From Bryobacterales bacterium (lineage in GTDB: Bacteria; Acidobacteriota; Terriglobia; Bryobacterales; Bryobacteraceae), in the NCBI GenBank assembly GCA_016716385.1, contig JADJWL010000009.1, forward strand, positions 230,963 to 294,962: a stretch of 64,000 nucleotides of DNA. Direction: 5' to 3'. The notes beneath the pieces are model-generated. The model saw only the letters and a list, made by a program, of their open reading frames with translations. It was not told where the DNA came from and did not search any database. Of this stretch, positions 49,883 through 58,958 are shown piece after piece. The translations under genes and the position numbers were made by a program. The stretch's first letter is position 1. The number at the start of each line of letters is the position of its first letter.

Positions 49883-52586
49883 CAACCGGGACCTCTGGCG
49901 GCGGACCAGGTTGGGATAGCTGGATCCGGATGACCGCTCCCCCATCCGGCCTGTTGGCGGCTTCAATGCGGCCTCCGTGCGCCGTCACGATCGCGCGGCA
50001 GATCGGCAGGCCGAGTCCCGCGCCGCGTGCGCCGGCTGCGCGGCCGCGGTAGAACTTGTCCCAGACCAGGTGTTCTTCGCCGGATGCGAAGCCAGGTCCG
50101 GAATCGCTGATCTCGATGGCCACTTCCTTATTGTGTTCCCAAGCGGCAATCGAAATCGGGGAGCCGGCAGGCGTGTACTTCGACGCATTCTCCAACAGGT
50201 TCCAGAGGACCTGTTCGAACAAGACGGCGTCGACGAAGACCATCAAATCGGCAGGCATACTGGTGGTGACCTTTCTGCCTTCGAGCACCCGGCCCAGCCG
50301 GGTCAGCGCCGCGCCGGTCAGTTCTTCGAGCGGATACCATTCCCGCCTGACCTGCACGCTGCCGGACTCGAGCCGTGTCATTTCCAGCAGGTTGTTCACG
50401 AGCCGGCTCAAGCGGTCGGCTTCGGACTCGATGCTTTCGAGCAACTCCTGGCGAGTGTTCTCGCTGAACTGATGGCTCTGTGACCGAAGGCTGCTGGCCG
50501 CGCCCGTGATGGCTGACAGAGGGGTCCGCAAGTCATGGGAAACCGCGCTGAGCAAGCCGCTGCGCATCTGCTCGGTTTCGGCGCGGAGATGCGCCTCGCG
50601 GGCGGCGCTCGCGGCCTGGATGCGTTCGATGGCGAGAGCGGTCTGGCTGGCGAAGATTTCCAGAAGATGAAACTGCTCCGGCGATTCGAGATGGGCGGAT
50701 TCCGTGGGCACCACGGCAAGCACACCCACCTGGCCTTGCGATCCCTTCAGCGGCAGATAGAGGGCGCTCGCGCCGGGCAAAGTGTCCATACCCTGGCCGG
50801 CCGTCTGGCCGTGATCAAAAACCCATTGGGCAATGCCGACTTCGCTGGCCGGTACGGGAAGATCGTCCGTCGTTCGCTGGCTGAGCGAAATCTTGCCTCC
50901 CTCTTCGGGAAAGAACAGGACGACCTTCGCACCAAAGACTTCCCGGGCGATGGCGGTTGCGGCACGGCCAGCTTCCATCCAGCGGGTCTCGCGGCTCAAT
51001 TCTCTCGTAAGGCGATACAGGGCCTGGGTGCGGGCCTCGCGCTGAACCGCGTGCTGCGCCTGCGATCGGACTCGAATCGTCAGAGAGGCGATGAGGACGG
51101 CCACAATGAGCATGACCGCGAAAGTCAGCAGGTATTCGTAGTCGGAGACAGCGAAAGTCAGATAAGGTGGCACACAGAACAGGTCGAAAGCGGCCACGCT
51201 CAGAACGCAGGCGAAGAGTGCCACCCGGCGGCTCGACCGCGTCGCCACGGCCACGACTCCCAGCAAATAGAACATTGCCAGGTTGACGGGATTCAGGACG
51301 CCTCGCAACGGGAGTGACATCGCCGTGATTAGAGCGACGATGGCCGCCGCCCACGCCACCTGCACCCAGGCGATCGGATGCGAGACCGCGAGCGGCTGCG
51401 GGGAGAGCATGGGCGTCTCGGGTTCGCCGGAGATGGCGATGATCTCAATGTCACCGCTCTTGGCAACCAGATCGTCGAAAACGGAGCCCCTCCACAGACG
51501 CTTCCACAGCGGCCCCGCCTGCTTGCCGAGCACGATACGCGATACGTTGCGCGAGCGGGCATAGGTGAGCAGGGCGTCCGCAACGTTCGAGCCCGTCAGG
51601 GTAACCGTCTCGGCACCCATCCGGTCGCCGAGGCGGAGTGCGGACTGAACCCTGCGGCGCGTCTCCTCGCTGGCTCCGGCCTGCGCCGGAGTCTCGACGT
51701 AGGCGACGATCCATTCGGCCTCCAGGCGTTCGGCGATGCGTTTGGCCGCGCGAATGAGCTTCGCGGAGAAGGGGCTTGGTCCGACGGATACGATCAGGCG
51801 TTCCATGACCGGCCAGTTGGAGCGGATCGAGTGGTCCCGCCGGTACAGCCGCATCTGGGCATCGACGCGGTCGGCTGTGCGCCGCAGGGCCAGTTCCCGG
51901 AGTGCGATCAGATTGCCGGGGCGGAAGAAGCCTGACATCGCACGCTGCGCCTGGTCCGGCACGTACACCTTGCCCTCTTCCATCCGCTTGCGCAGCTCCT
52001 CGACGGGGAGGTCGACCAGTTCGATGTCATCGGCCTGGTCGAGGACGGAGTCGGGCAGTGTTTCGCGGACCACGACGCCGGTGATCTGCGCAACCACGTC
52101 GTTGAGGCTGTCCAGATGCTGAACATTGAGAGTCGTATAGACGTCGATGCCGGCATCGATCAGTTCGAACACATCCTGCCAGCGCTTGACATGCCGGCTG
52201 CCGGGCGCGTTGGTGTGGGCCAGTTCGTCAACCAGCAGAAGACGGGGCCGCCGCGCCAGCGCGGCATCGAGGTCAAACTCCTTGAGCGTGATACCCCGAT
52301 GCGAAACCTCGCGTCGCGGGAGGACTTCCGTTCCTTCGAGGAGGGCTTGGGTCTCCTGTCGGCCGTGGGTCTCAACGACGCCCACCACCACATCGATGCC
52401 CGCCTGCCTTTGCTGCCGCGCGGCCTCCAGCATCGCGAACGTCTTGCCGACACCGGGCGAGGCGCCAAAGAAGATCTTGAGGCGGCCACGTGTTGCCTGG
52501 CGCGCCCCCTGCTGGACGCGTGCCAAAAGTTCTTCCGGGTTGGGGCGGCCGGACTCTACCAAGTGCCCTGCTTTCCTCCAAACCAC
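49878..52586 (-). CDS. kdpD: K+-sensing histidine kinase KdpD
   Basis: 902 residues from GTG 52586 (TTG 52562 is an alternative). N-terminal KdpD domain with Walker A GASPGVGKT (residues 41-49) and Walker B LLLVDELAHTNAPGS, then a universal-stress-protein-like domain (VSVGPSPFSAKLIRAAKR), four transmembrane helices (DUF4118, about 400-505), a GAF-like domain, HisKA with SAVSHDLRTPLSAITGAA, and HATPase (NLLENASKYTP; GAGLGLPICRAI). Senses K+ and phosphorylates KdpE. It overlaps the porin gene by 31 bases and kdpE by five. Confidence 0.95.
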   Translation of the reverse strand: MVWRKAGHLVESGRPNPEELLARVQQGARQATRGRLKIFFGASPGVGKTFAMLEAARQQRQAGIDVVVGVVETHGRQETQALLEGTEVLPRREVSHRGITLKEFDLDAALARRPRLLLVDELAHTNAPGSRHVKRWQDVFELIDAGIDVYTTLNVQHLDSLNDVVAQITGVVVRETLPDSVLDQADDIELVDLPVEELRKRMEEGKVYVPDQAQRAMSGFFRPGNLIALRELALRRTADRVDAQMRLYRRDHSIRSNWPVMERLIVSVGPSPFSAKLIRAAKRIAERLEAEWIVAYVETPAQAGASEETRRRVQSALRLGDRMGAETVTLTGSNVADALLTYARSRNVSRIVLGKQAGPLWKRLWRGSVFDDLVAKSGDIEIIAISGEPETPMLSPQPLAVSHPIAWVQVAWAAAIVALITAMSLPLRGVLNPVNLAMFYLLGVVAVATRSSRRVALFACVLSVAAFDLFCVPPYLTFAVSDYEYLLTFAVMLIVAVLIASLTIRVRSQAQHAVQREARTQALYRLTRELSRETRWMEAGRAATAIAREVFGAKVVLFFPEEGGKISLSQRTTDDLPVPASEVGIAQWVFDHGQTAGQGMDTLPGASALYLPLKGSQGQVGVLAVVPTESAHLESPEQFHLLEIFASQTALAIERIQAASAAREAHLRAETEQMRSGLLSAVSHDLRTPLSAITGAASSLRSQSHQFSENTRQELLESIESEADRLSRLVNNLLEMTRLESGSVQVRREWYPLEELTGAALTRLGRVLEGRKVTTSMPADLMVFVDAVLFEQVLWNLLENASKYTPAGSPISIAAWEHNKEVAIEISDSGPGFASGEEHLVWDKFYRGRAAGARGAGLGLPICRAIVTAHGGRIEAANRPDGGAVIRIQLSQPGPPPEVPVD

Positions 52587-53839
52587 CAGACTAGGCCAAG
52601 GAGAGCCGTGGTCTGGTTGCGCTTGAGGTCGTTGGGATCATTTGTAACAAAGAACGGGCGATTCGACCAGTCGCGGCGAAGCTCCCAACGCATCTGGAAG
52701 CCGTCAGTGAGGTCGAAGGTGGCCGTTACGGTGGCGTCCTTCAATGCCTGGGTCCGGCCGCTGAACGACGCATCGCGGTCATTCAGATAAGCGAAGCGGC
52801 TGGCGAGACTGAGTCCCGGAGAGAAGCGGTAGCGGGCATAGCCGGCGCCTCCGTAAACGAGCCGCGGCGGCGAGGTGGGAGCCGGGCGATCCACCGCGTA
52901 GTCAGCCTCGGCGGCGAAGGTCCACCGGTCGTTCGCCTGCCAGGTGACATAGCTGTCGAGGAAGTGGGAGCGGCCCCGCGGCGTCCGTCCGTTTGCCCGG
53001 CGCTGCTCCTGGCCGTTGAAATAGTTGAGGTTGGCGGAGACGCGAGACGAAGGCTGGAAGTTGAACAGCACGGCTTGGCTCTTGAGTCCATTGAAATCCT
53101 CCGTTTGATTCAGACCGTTGGTCAGCCAGTAGCTGGCCGTGATCCGGTCGGTCACCGGATAGGACGCGCGAAAGCCCATATGGTAGAAGGGCAGGTAGCT
53201 GAACCAGTAGGAGCGCGAGTAGGTGAACTGGTCCTTGGTGTAGTTCCCTTCGATGCCGAAGGAACTGGCCCACTTGCCGAAGTCAACTGTCAGCCCCTGG
53301 CCGGCTGGGACGATGTAGGTGCCATAGGCTTGAAAAAGATGCCGGAACACCTCGGGACGAAGTTCGTTCACGGGCGATCCCTGCAGGGTTTCGGTGGCCT
53401 GGCCCACCATGAGATCGAGGCGCGCGCCGAAGCGGCGTCCCGCGGCAACATCCGGCGCCCGCTCCACCACCAGCCCCGCCTGATTGATGGCGAAGCTGTT
53501 CCCGGAGACGTCGTAGGCACGCAGGAGGTTCGTCCCGGTGAAGGGGCGGTTGAAGTTGTACCCGTAGTAACCATCCAGGTCCATGTTGATGGTGGTCCCG
53601 GCGGGAAGCACCTCCGGAGCCAGGGCTGCGGAAGCTAACTCCGCCTTTGCCGGAGGCGGAGGACCTGCCGATTCGGCAGGCGGCGCCGGCGATCCGGCTG
53701 CGCGAGCCTCCAAGGCCGCCAGGCGTTGCTCCAGCCGTTCGATCCGGTCGAGCAGCAGCTTTTCGCGAGGTGACAGGGCCTCCTGCGCGGAGGCGCCGGT
53801 GGTGGAAAGAAGCAGTAGAAGAAACGCTATGAGTCTCAT
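52556..53839 (-). CDS. BBP2-family outer-membrane beta-barrel porin in the kdp operon
   Basis: 427 residues with a signal peptide (LIAFLLLLLSTTGASAQ), a short coiled coil (RIERLEQRLAALEARAA), a Pro/Ala linker, then a beta-barrel: YYGYNFNRPFTGTNLLRAYD, NQAGLVVERAPD, FGARLDLMVGQATETLQG, VDFGKWASSFGIEG and YSRSYWFSYLPFYHMGFRASYPV. This matches the putative beta-barrel porin-2 (OmpL-like) family of Bacteroidota and Acidobacteriota. It overlaps kdpC by four bases and kdpD by 31, so it is an operon member. It could admit K+ through the outer membrane; the function is inferred from context. Confidence 0.82.
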   Translation of the reverse strand: MRLIAFLLLLLSTTGASAQEALSPREKLLLDRIERLEQRLAALEARAAGSPAPPAESAGPPPPAKAELASAALAPEVLPAGTTINMDLDGYYGYNFNRPFTGTNLLRAYDVSGNSFAINQAGLVVERAPDVAAGRRFGARLDLMVGQATETLQGSPVNELRPEVFRHLFQAYGTYIVPAGQGLTVDFGKWASSFGIEGNYTKDQFTYSRSYWFSYLPFYHMGFRASYPVTDRITASYWLTNGLNQTEDFNGLKSQAVLFNFQPSSRVSANLNYFNGQEQRRANGRTPRGRSHFLDSYVTWQANDRWTFAAEADYAVDRPAPTSPPRLVYGGAGYARYRFSPGLSLASRFAYLNDRDASFSGRTQALKDATVTATFDLTDGFQMRWELRRDWSNRPFFVTNDPNDLKRNQTTALLGLVWWFGGKQGTW

Positions 53840-54390
53840 AGCCGGTCCAGATCCTGATTCAAGAGAAACACGTTCACCACCGGTTCGCCCAGGATGCCGA
53901 ACTGCCGCGGTGTGGTATGCCGCCGGACCAATTCCCGCACTTTGTCCGGGTCGAGGCCGCGCAGACGTGCGACTCGGCCTACCTGGAATTCCCCTGCCTT
54001 CGGGCTGATGTGCGGGTCGAGCCCGCTGCCGGATGCGGTCAGCAAATCGAGAGGCACGGCGGCGCGGTTGCCGGGATCCGCGGCCAGCAGGATCTGGCGG
54101 CGCTCCTCCATGGCCTGCGCGCGGGCAGGATTCGTCGGTCCCAGGTTCGAACCGGAGGAGAGCGCGGCATTATAGGGCCTCGAAGGCGTCGCGGAAGGCC
54201 GTCCCCAGAAGTAGCGTGGATCATCGAAGTGCTGGCCAATGAGTTCCGATCCCCTTACCTTCCCATCGCGAACCACGAGACTGCCGGTGGCCTGGCCGTG
54301 AAACAGCAGCCTGGCGCAGACCGTCATCGCCAACGGATAGACGAGACCGCACAGCGCGGTCAGCACGAGCATCATTCGAATCGCAGTCAT
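53836..54390 (-). CDS. kdpC: Potassium-transporting ATPase KdpC subunit
   Basis: 184 residues from ATG 54390, sharing an A with the kdpB stop (TAATG). One transmembrane helix (VLTALCGLVYPLAMTVCARLLF), then the typical GSELIGQHFDDPRYFWGRPSAT, SSGSNLGPTNP and DLLTASGSGLDPHISP motifs. It is the periplasmic-facing accessory subunit that stabilises the KdpFABC complex. Confidence 0.95.
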   Translation of the reverse strand: MTAIRMMLVLTALCGLVYPLAMTVCARLLFHGQATGSLVVRDGKVRGSELIGQHFDDPRYFWGRPSATPSRPYNAALSSGSNLGPTNPARAQAMEERRQILLAADPGNRAAVPLDLLTASGSGLDPHISPKAGEFQVGRVARLRGLDPDKVRELVRRHTTPRQFGILGEPVVNVFLLNQDLDRL

Positions 54391-56450
54391 TAGGCCCACC
54401 CCATACCTGAAATGAGAAGATCCACCACTTTAATCCCGGCGAACGGCAGCAGGACGCCGCCGAGACCATACAGAAGCAGGTGCCGCTGCAGAAGTTCCGC
54501 GGCGCCCACCGGCCGGTACTGAATGCCGCGCAATGCGAGCGGAATCAACACGACGATGATCAGCGCGTTGAAGATTACCGCCGACAGAATCGCGCTCTCC
54601 GGCGAGGCAAGCCCCATCACATTGAGCGCTCCCAATTCCGGATACGTGGAGGCGAAGGCCGCCGGGATAATGGCGAAGTACTTGGCAACATCGTTCGCCG
54701 TCGAGAACGTGGTCAGCGCGCCGCGGGTCATCAACATCTGTTTGCCGATGCGCACGATCTCAATCAGCTTGGTTGGATTCGAGTCGAGATCCACCATGTT
54801 GCCGGCCTCTTTCGCTGCCTGCGTCCCGGTGTTCATAGCCACCGCGACATCGGCCTGCGCGAGCGCGGGCGCGTCGTTGGTTCCGTCGCCGGTCATCGCC
54901 ACCAGGCGGCCTTCGGCCTGCTTCTCGCGGATCAGTTGCAGCTTGCGCTCGGGCGTGGCCTCGGCGAGATACTCATCCACTCCGGCTTCCGCCGCGATGG
55001 CCGCGGCAGTCAGCGGGTTATCGCCGGTGATCATGATGGTCCTGATGCCGGTCCGGCGCAGTTCCGCGAACCGCTCCTTAATGCCGCCCTTGACGATATC
55101 CTTCAGATGGATCGCACCCAGGACGCGCGGGCCGTCGGCGACCACGAGCGGAGTGCCGCCTTGCCGGGCGATGGACTCTACCGTGGCCCGGACCTCGGGC
55201 GGGAATGCGCCTTTCAGTGCCTGCACGTGGGCTTCGATTGCGTCGGCCGCGCCCTTACGGATGTGCGTGCCATCAAGGTCCACGCCGCTCATCCGGGTGC
55301 GGGCCGAGAAGGGAACGAAGTGCGCCCCCAGTTGATGCAAGTCCCGCTCGCGAATCTGAAATCGTTGTTTCGCGAGCACCACGACGCTGCGCCCTTCCGG
55401 CGTTTCGTCGGCCAGCGAGGCGAGTTGGGCCGCGTCCGCCAGTTGCCTTTCATCCACCCCGGGCGCGGGCAGAAACTCTGTCGCCTGGCGATTCCCAAGG
55501 GTGATGGTGCCGGTTTTGTCGAGTAGCAGTACGTCGACATCGCCTGCCGCCTCGACCGCCCGGCCCGACATCGCGAGCACGTTCGCCTGCAGCATCCGGT
55601 CCATGCCGGCGATGCCGATGGCGGAAAGCAGCGCGCCGATTGTGGTTGGTATCAGGCAGACCAGCAGTGCAACGAGCGCGGTCACCGTGACCGGAGAACC
55701 CTTGCCGGCTTCATTGACGGCGAAGATCGAGAACGGCAGCAGCGTGACCGTCGCCAACAGAAAGACGATGGTCAGCGCGGCCAGCAGGATATTCAGCGCG
55801 ATCTCATTAGGCGTCTTCTGCCGTTTGGCTCCTTCGACCATGGCAATCATCCGGTCGAGGAAGCTCTCTCCAGCCTCCGTGGTGACGCGCACCACCAGCC
55901 AGTCCGACAGCACCCGTGTCCCGCCGGTGACGCTCGACCGGTCGCCGCCGCTTTCGCGAATCACCGGGGCGCTCTCGCCTGTGATGGCGCTCTCGTCCAC
56001 CGAAGCGGCGCCTTCAATCACTTCGCCGTCCATCGGGATGATGTCGCCGGTCTCCACGAGAACAGCGTCGCCACGGCGCAGAGCGCCGCTGGGCGCCAGT
56101 TGGACGGCGGCGCCGAAGCGCGGCTCCGCCAGCATCTTTGCGTCCACTTCCCGTCGGTTCTTCCGCAGCGTTTGAGCCTGCGCCTTGCCGCGGCCCTCGG
56201 CCATCGCCTCGGCGAAGTTGCCAAACAGAACCGTGAACCACAGCCAGAGGCTGACGGCGAGAATGAAGCCGGCGGGCGCCTCGCCCTGTCCGGCAAGGGC
56301 CTGAACGCCCAGCGCCGTAGTCAGCAGGCTCCCCACGAAGACGACGAATATCACCGGATTCCGCATCTGATGACGGGGGTCGAGCTTGCGAAGCGAGTCG
56401 CGGAGCGCCTGACGGACGATGTCGCCCTCGAATAAGTTGCGCTTTGTCAT
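54390..56450 (-). CDS. kdpB: Potassium-transporting P-type ATPase KdpB
   Basis: 686 residues from ATG 56450 (ATGA overlap with kdpA); the much longer open frame upstream of it is antisense noise within kdpA. P-type ATPase landmarks: TGES (157-160), the phosphorylated Asp in DKTGTITLG (Asp 311), a PTTIG membrane motif, ITGDNPLTAAAIAAEAGVD and MTGDGTNDAPAL. Length is normal for KdpB. It pumps K+ using ATP. Confidence 0.97.
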   Translation of the reverse strand: MTKRNLFEGDIVRQALRDSLRKLDPRHQMRNPVIFVVFVGSLLTTALGVQALAGQGEAPAGFILAVSLWLWFTVLFGNFAEAMAEGRGKAQAQTLRKNRREVDAKMLAEPRFGAAVQLAPSGALRRGDAVLVETGDIIPMDGEVIEGAASVDESAITGESAPVIRESGGDRSSVTGGTRVLSDWLVVRVTTEAGESFLDRMIAMVEGAKRQKTPNEIALNILLAALTIVFLLATVTLLPFSIFAVNEAGKGSPVTVTALVALLVCLIPTTIGALLSAIGIAGMDRMLQANVLAMSGRAVEAAGDVDVLLLDKTGTITLGNRQATEFLPAPGVDERQLADAAQLASLADETPEGRSVVVLAKQRFQIRERDLHQLGAHFVPFSARTRMSGVDLDGTHIRKGAADAIEAHVQALKGAFPPEVRATVESIARQGGTPLVVADGPRVLGAIHLKDIVKGGIKERFAELRRTGIRTIMITGDNPLTAAAIAAEAGVDEYLAEATPERKLQLIREKQAEGRLVAMTGDGTNDAPALAQADVAVAMNTGTQAAKEAGNMVDLDSNPTKLIEIVRIGKQMLMTRGALTTFSTANDVAKYFAIIPAAFASTYPELGALNVMGLASPESAILSAVIFNALIIVVLIPLALRGIQYRPVGAAELLQRHLLLYGLGGVLLPFAGIKVVDLLISGMGWA

Positions 56451-58063
56451 TGCAGTGCCTCCACGATCGGACCGAGAGCGAGCGCCGGGATGAAGGCCAG
56501 CGCGCCAACGATCAGTACGGCTCCCGCCAACAGGACGACGAACAGAGGCGTATGCGTGGATAGTGTACCGGGCCCTGCGGGGATCGTGTTCTTCGCCCCA
56601 AGCGAGCCCGCGATCGCCAGCACCGGCAACGCCACCCAGTAGCGGGCCAGAAGCATGGCGAGGCCTCCGGTGAAGTTCACCAGCGGATTGTCCGCTCCAT
56701 AGCCCGCGAACGCGCTGCCGTTGTTGTTCCCCATCGAGGAGAACGCGTACAGAATCTCGCTGAAGCCGTGCGGGCCGCGGTTGGCGAGGCCGCTCAACCC
56801 CAGCGGGGTCACCACGGCGATCGCGGTCCCGGCAAGCACGCACAGCGGCGGCACAAGGATCGCTATCGACGCCATCTTCATCTCGAAGCTCTCGACCTTC
56901 TTTCCGAGATATTCCGGCGTGCGTCCGACCATCAGCCCGGCGAGGAAGACCGCGATGACGGCGAAGATGATCATCCCGTAAAGGCCGGAGCCGACCCCTC
57001 CAAAGACGACCTCGCCCAGTTGCATGAGGAACATCGGGACAAGCCCACCGATGGGCGTGTAGGAGTCGTGCATGGAGTTGACCGACCCGTTCGAGGCGGC
57101 CGTCGTGGCCACTGCCCACAAGGCTGAGTTGGCGGTGCCGAAGCGTGCCTCCTTGCCTTCCAGGTTGCCCTGCTCAGCATGCACCGCCACGAGGAGGAGC
57201 GGAACGAAGAGCACCAGCATGGCCGCAAGAAGGGCCCACCCCTGCCTCCGGTCTTTGACCAGAGAGCCGAAGGTGTGGCACATCGCGGCAGGAATCAGCA
57301 GGATCGCGAGACATTCCAGAAAGTTCGACAGCGGCGTGGGATTCTCGAACGGATGCGCCGAATTGACGTTGAAGAAGCCGCCGCCGTTTGTACCAAGTTG
57401 CTTGATGGCCACCTGCGATGCGGCCGGCCCCATCGGAAGCACTTGCTCCGAACCCGCCACGGCGGCGTAGTCGTCAAGGTTCTGAATCACGCCTTGTGAA
57501 ACCAGCGCCAGACAGAGCAACACGGACAGCGGCAGCAGGATGTAGAGAGTGCCGCGGACCAGATCGGCCCAGAAGTTGCCGATCTCCCCGACACTGCGCC
57601 CGCCCAGCCCGCGGGCAAGCGCCGCGAGCACCGCCATCCCCGAGGCCGCGGACACGAAGTTCTGCACGGTGAGCCCCGCCATTTGCGTGCAGTAGGAGAG
57701 TGTGGCCTCGCCGCCATAGTTCTGCCAGTTCGTGTTGGTCGCAAAACTGACGGCGATGTTGAATGCGGTGTGCGGGGCGACAGGTCCGAGCGACTCGGAA
57801 TTCCAAGGCAACCATTGCTGCGAGCGCAGAAGAAGGGAGACGAGCAGAAAGCCCACGGCGTTGGACGCCAGCAGCGAGCCCGCGTAGGCCGTCCAGTGCA
57901 TTGGCGCCGGGCGGGCGATGCCCGCAAGCCGGTAGATCCAACGCTCGGGCGCCGACTCCCATCGCCCCCCGTAGACCCAGGCCATGTAACTGCCCAGCGG
58001 CTTCACCAGCGCGAGCAGCACAGCCAGGTAGAACGAGATCTGAATCCAGTCGCTGGCCGTCAT
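56447..58063 (-). CDS. kdpA: Potassium-transporting ATPase KdpA subunit
   Basis: 538 residues from ATG 58063, overlapping kdpF. About ten transmembrane helices and four pore-loop segments of the K+ selectivity filter: TNTNWQNYGGE, KQLGTNGGGFFNVNSAHPFENP, TTAASNGSVNSMHDS and SSMGNNNGSAFAGYG. It selects K+ before it is pumped by KdpB. Length is close to the usual 557. Confidence 0.97.
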   Translation of the reverse strand: MTASDWIQISFYLAVLLALVKPLGSYMAWVYGGRWESAPERWIYRLAGIARPAPMHWTAYAGSLLASNAVGFLLVSLLLRSQQWLPWNSESLGPVAPHTAFNIAVSFATNTNWQNYGGEATLSYCTQMAGLTVQNFVSAASGMAVLAALARGLGGRSVGEIGNFWADLVRGTLYILLPLSVLLCLALVSQGVIQNLDDYAAVAGSEQVLPMGPAASQVAIKQLGTNGGGFFNVNSAHPFENPTPLSNFLECLAILLIPAAMCHTFGSLVKDRRQGWALLAAMLVLFVPLLLVAVHAEQGNLEGKEARFGTANSALWAVATTAASNGSVNSMHDSYTPIGGLVPMFLMQLGEVVFGGVGSGLYGMIIFAVIAVFLAGLMVGRTPEYLGKKVESFEMKMASIAILVPPLCVLAGTAIAVVTPLGLSGLANRGPHGFSEILYAFSSMGNNNGSAFAGYGADNPLVNFTGGLAMLLARYWVALPVLAIAGSLGAKNTIPAGPGTLSTHTPLFVVLLAGAVLIVGALAFIPALALGPIVEALQ

Positions 58064-58152
58064 GAAAAGATCTCCGGTTTGAGAAGCGCCACGAACAGGT
58101 ACAGCAGAAGACCGATGGCCACCAGGCCGCCCAGGAGGCACAGGAGCGTCAC
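58060..58152 (-). CDS. kdpF: KdpF small subunit (GTG start)
   Basis: A 30-residue peptide read from GTG 58152: one hydrophobic helix (L-L-G-G-L-V-A-I-G-L-L-L-Y-L-F-V-A-L-L) followed by K-P-E, the normal KdpF pattern (hydrophobic helix then (R/K)PE). Its stop overlaps the kdpA start (TCATGA). It stabilises the KdpABC complex in the membrane. Too short for most gene callers. Confidence 0.9.
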   Translation of the reverse strand: MTLLCLLGGLVAIGLLLYLFVALLKPEIFS

Positions 58153-58155
58153 AGC

Positions 58156-58239
58156 TCAGACCCCCGCCATCCGCTTCACCAACAGCCAGGATCCGGCGAA
58201 AAACAGGGCCGCCAACCCAATACAGAGCGCGTCGTACAT
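58156..58239 (-). CDS. 27-residue membrane peptide leading the kdp operon
   Basis: Reads Y-D-A-L-C-I-G-L-A-A-L-F-F-A-G-S-W-L-L-V-K-R-M: one transmembrane helix and a basic end. It starts at ATG 58239 with an excellent ribosome-binding site (GAGGTGA, 4 bases before the ATG) and ends 3 bases before kdpF. Short helices of this kind just upstream of kdpF occur in several phyla and are usually left unannotated. The role is unknown: a sixth subunit, a leader or a membrane-insertion helper are possible. Confidence 0.75.
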   Translation of the reverse strand: MYDALCIGLAALFFAGSWLLVKRMAGV

Positions 58240-58632
58240 CGAATCACCTCGCATCTCGGATGGGGACTCAAGTCCCGCTACCCAAAGCGTAGGGAAATGC
58301 GTATAGAGGCCGCACTAAAGAAACGACTGTGCGCATAAAGATTCCGCAAAGATCTCCACCCGGGCGCGGGTCTTCTACTGTGTCTGGGTGACCAACCACT
58401 GCGCGACGGGCGGAGCAGGTAGGCTATGTCCAATGGGAGCCGGCCAGACCGTCATCGGCCTTCCGTGCCTCTCGAAGCCGAATTCGGTACGGGGAGGGTG
58501 GACGTGCATGCTCGCCGACCGGCCATTGCGGGTGCGGAGGCCGCGGCTGGGACACCCTCGCGACGGTGGCACCGCTCGCATCTGCGAAAGTCCCGGCGAT
58601 GGCACAGCAGATTCACGAGGTTGATCGCGGGC
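58240..58632. other. kdp upstream region and gene-free stretch
   Basis: No gene is supported here. The first about 40 bases hold an inverted repeat GGGACT-CA-AGTCCC (58263-58276), 24 bases before the first kdp start codon, a candidate operator or leader hairpin. AT-richer sequence with TATAC on the minus strand (about 58300) may be the kdp core promoter. Beyond 58370 I see only short frames without coding character. Confidence 0.5.
58263..58276. promoter_or_regulatory. Inverted repeat in the kdp leader
   Basis: GGGACT and AGTCCC, 6-bp perfect arms with a 2-base centre (CA). It lies 24 bases upstream of the first start codon of the kdp operon, downstream of any likely promoter. Either an operator or an mRNA leader hairpin; KdpE sites of Proteobacteria do not look like this. 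Confidence 0.4.
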
Positions 58633-58906
58633 ATGGAGCCGCCGCAAATCAGCGAAGGCGACTTTGCCAAAGATGGATGGTCGATCCTCAAACGAGTCGA
58701 GACCGGAGCCGAGGTCATCATCCATCGGGACGCGCACCCGGTGGCCGTCCTCCGCCCGGCGGAGCCCGCGCGCCGCAAGATCTCCGAGTGCATCGCCCTG
58801 CTGCCGGCCGACGCCACGGACCATCGATCCCGACTTCGCGAAGGATGTGGAAGCCGCTATCGCCGTCGACCGGGGACCGCCGGAGCCGCACGCTTGGGAC
58901 CGATGA
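58633..58906 (+). pseudogene. Phd/YefM-type antitoxin, frameshifted; partner toxin lost
   Basis: ATG 58633 begins EPPQISEGDFAKDGWSILKRVETGAEVIIHRDAHPVAVLRPAE, the pattern of Phd/YefM-type antitoxins (V-x-TGAEV-I, HPVAVL). After ISECIALLPADA the frame breaks at 58818-58820 (one extra base) and continues in another frame as TIDPDFAKDVEAAIAVDRG to a TGA at 58906. That stop overlaps an ATG (ATGA at 58903) that should begin a PIN toxin (M-I-D-S...), but only a few codons remain before unrelated sequence. So this is a decayed toxin-antitoxin unit. Confidence 0.7.
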
Positions 58907-58958
58907 TAGACTCAAGGCAGTTCCAGGCACAAGACCCACCGCCGCCTGGACGCATCTT

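Noticed and set aside
56451..57119. Upstream extension of kdpB (223 extra codons)
   Set aside because: The extension lies within kdpA; ATG 56450 gives the normal KdpB length and N-terminus.
58375..58824. 149-codon minus-strand frame upstream of the kdp operon
   Set aside because: Overlaps the antitoxin frame on the opposite strand and shows no domain or signal; weak composition.
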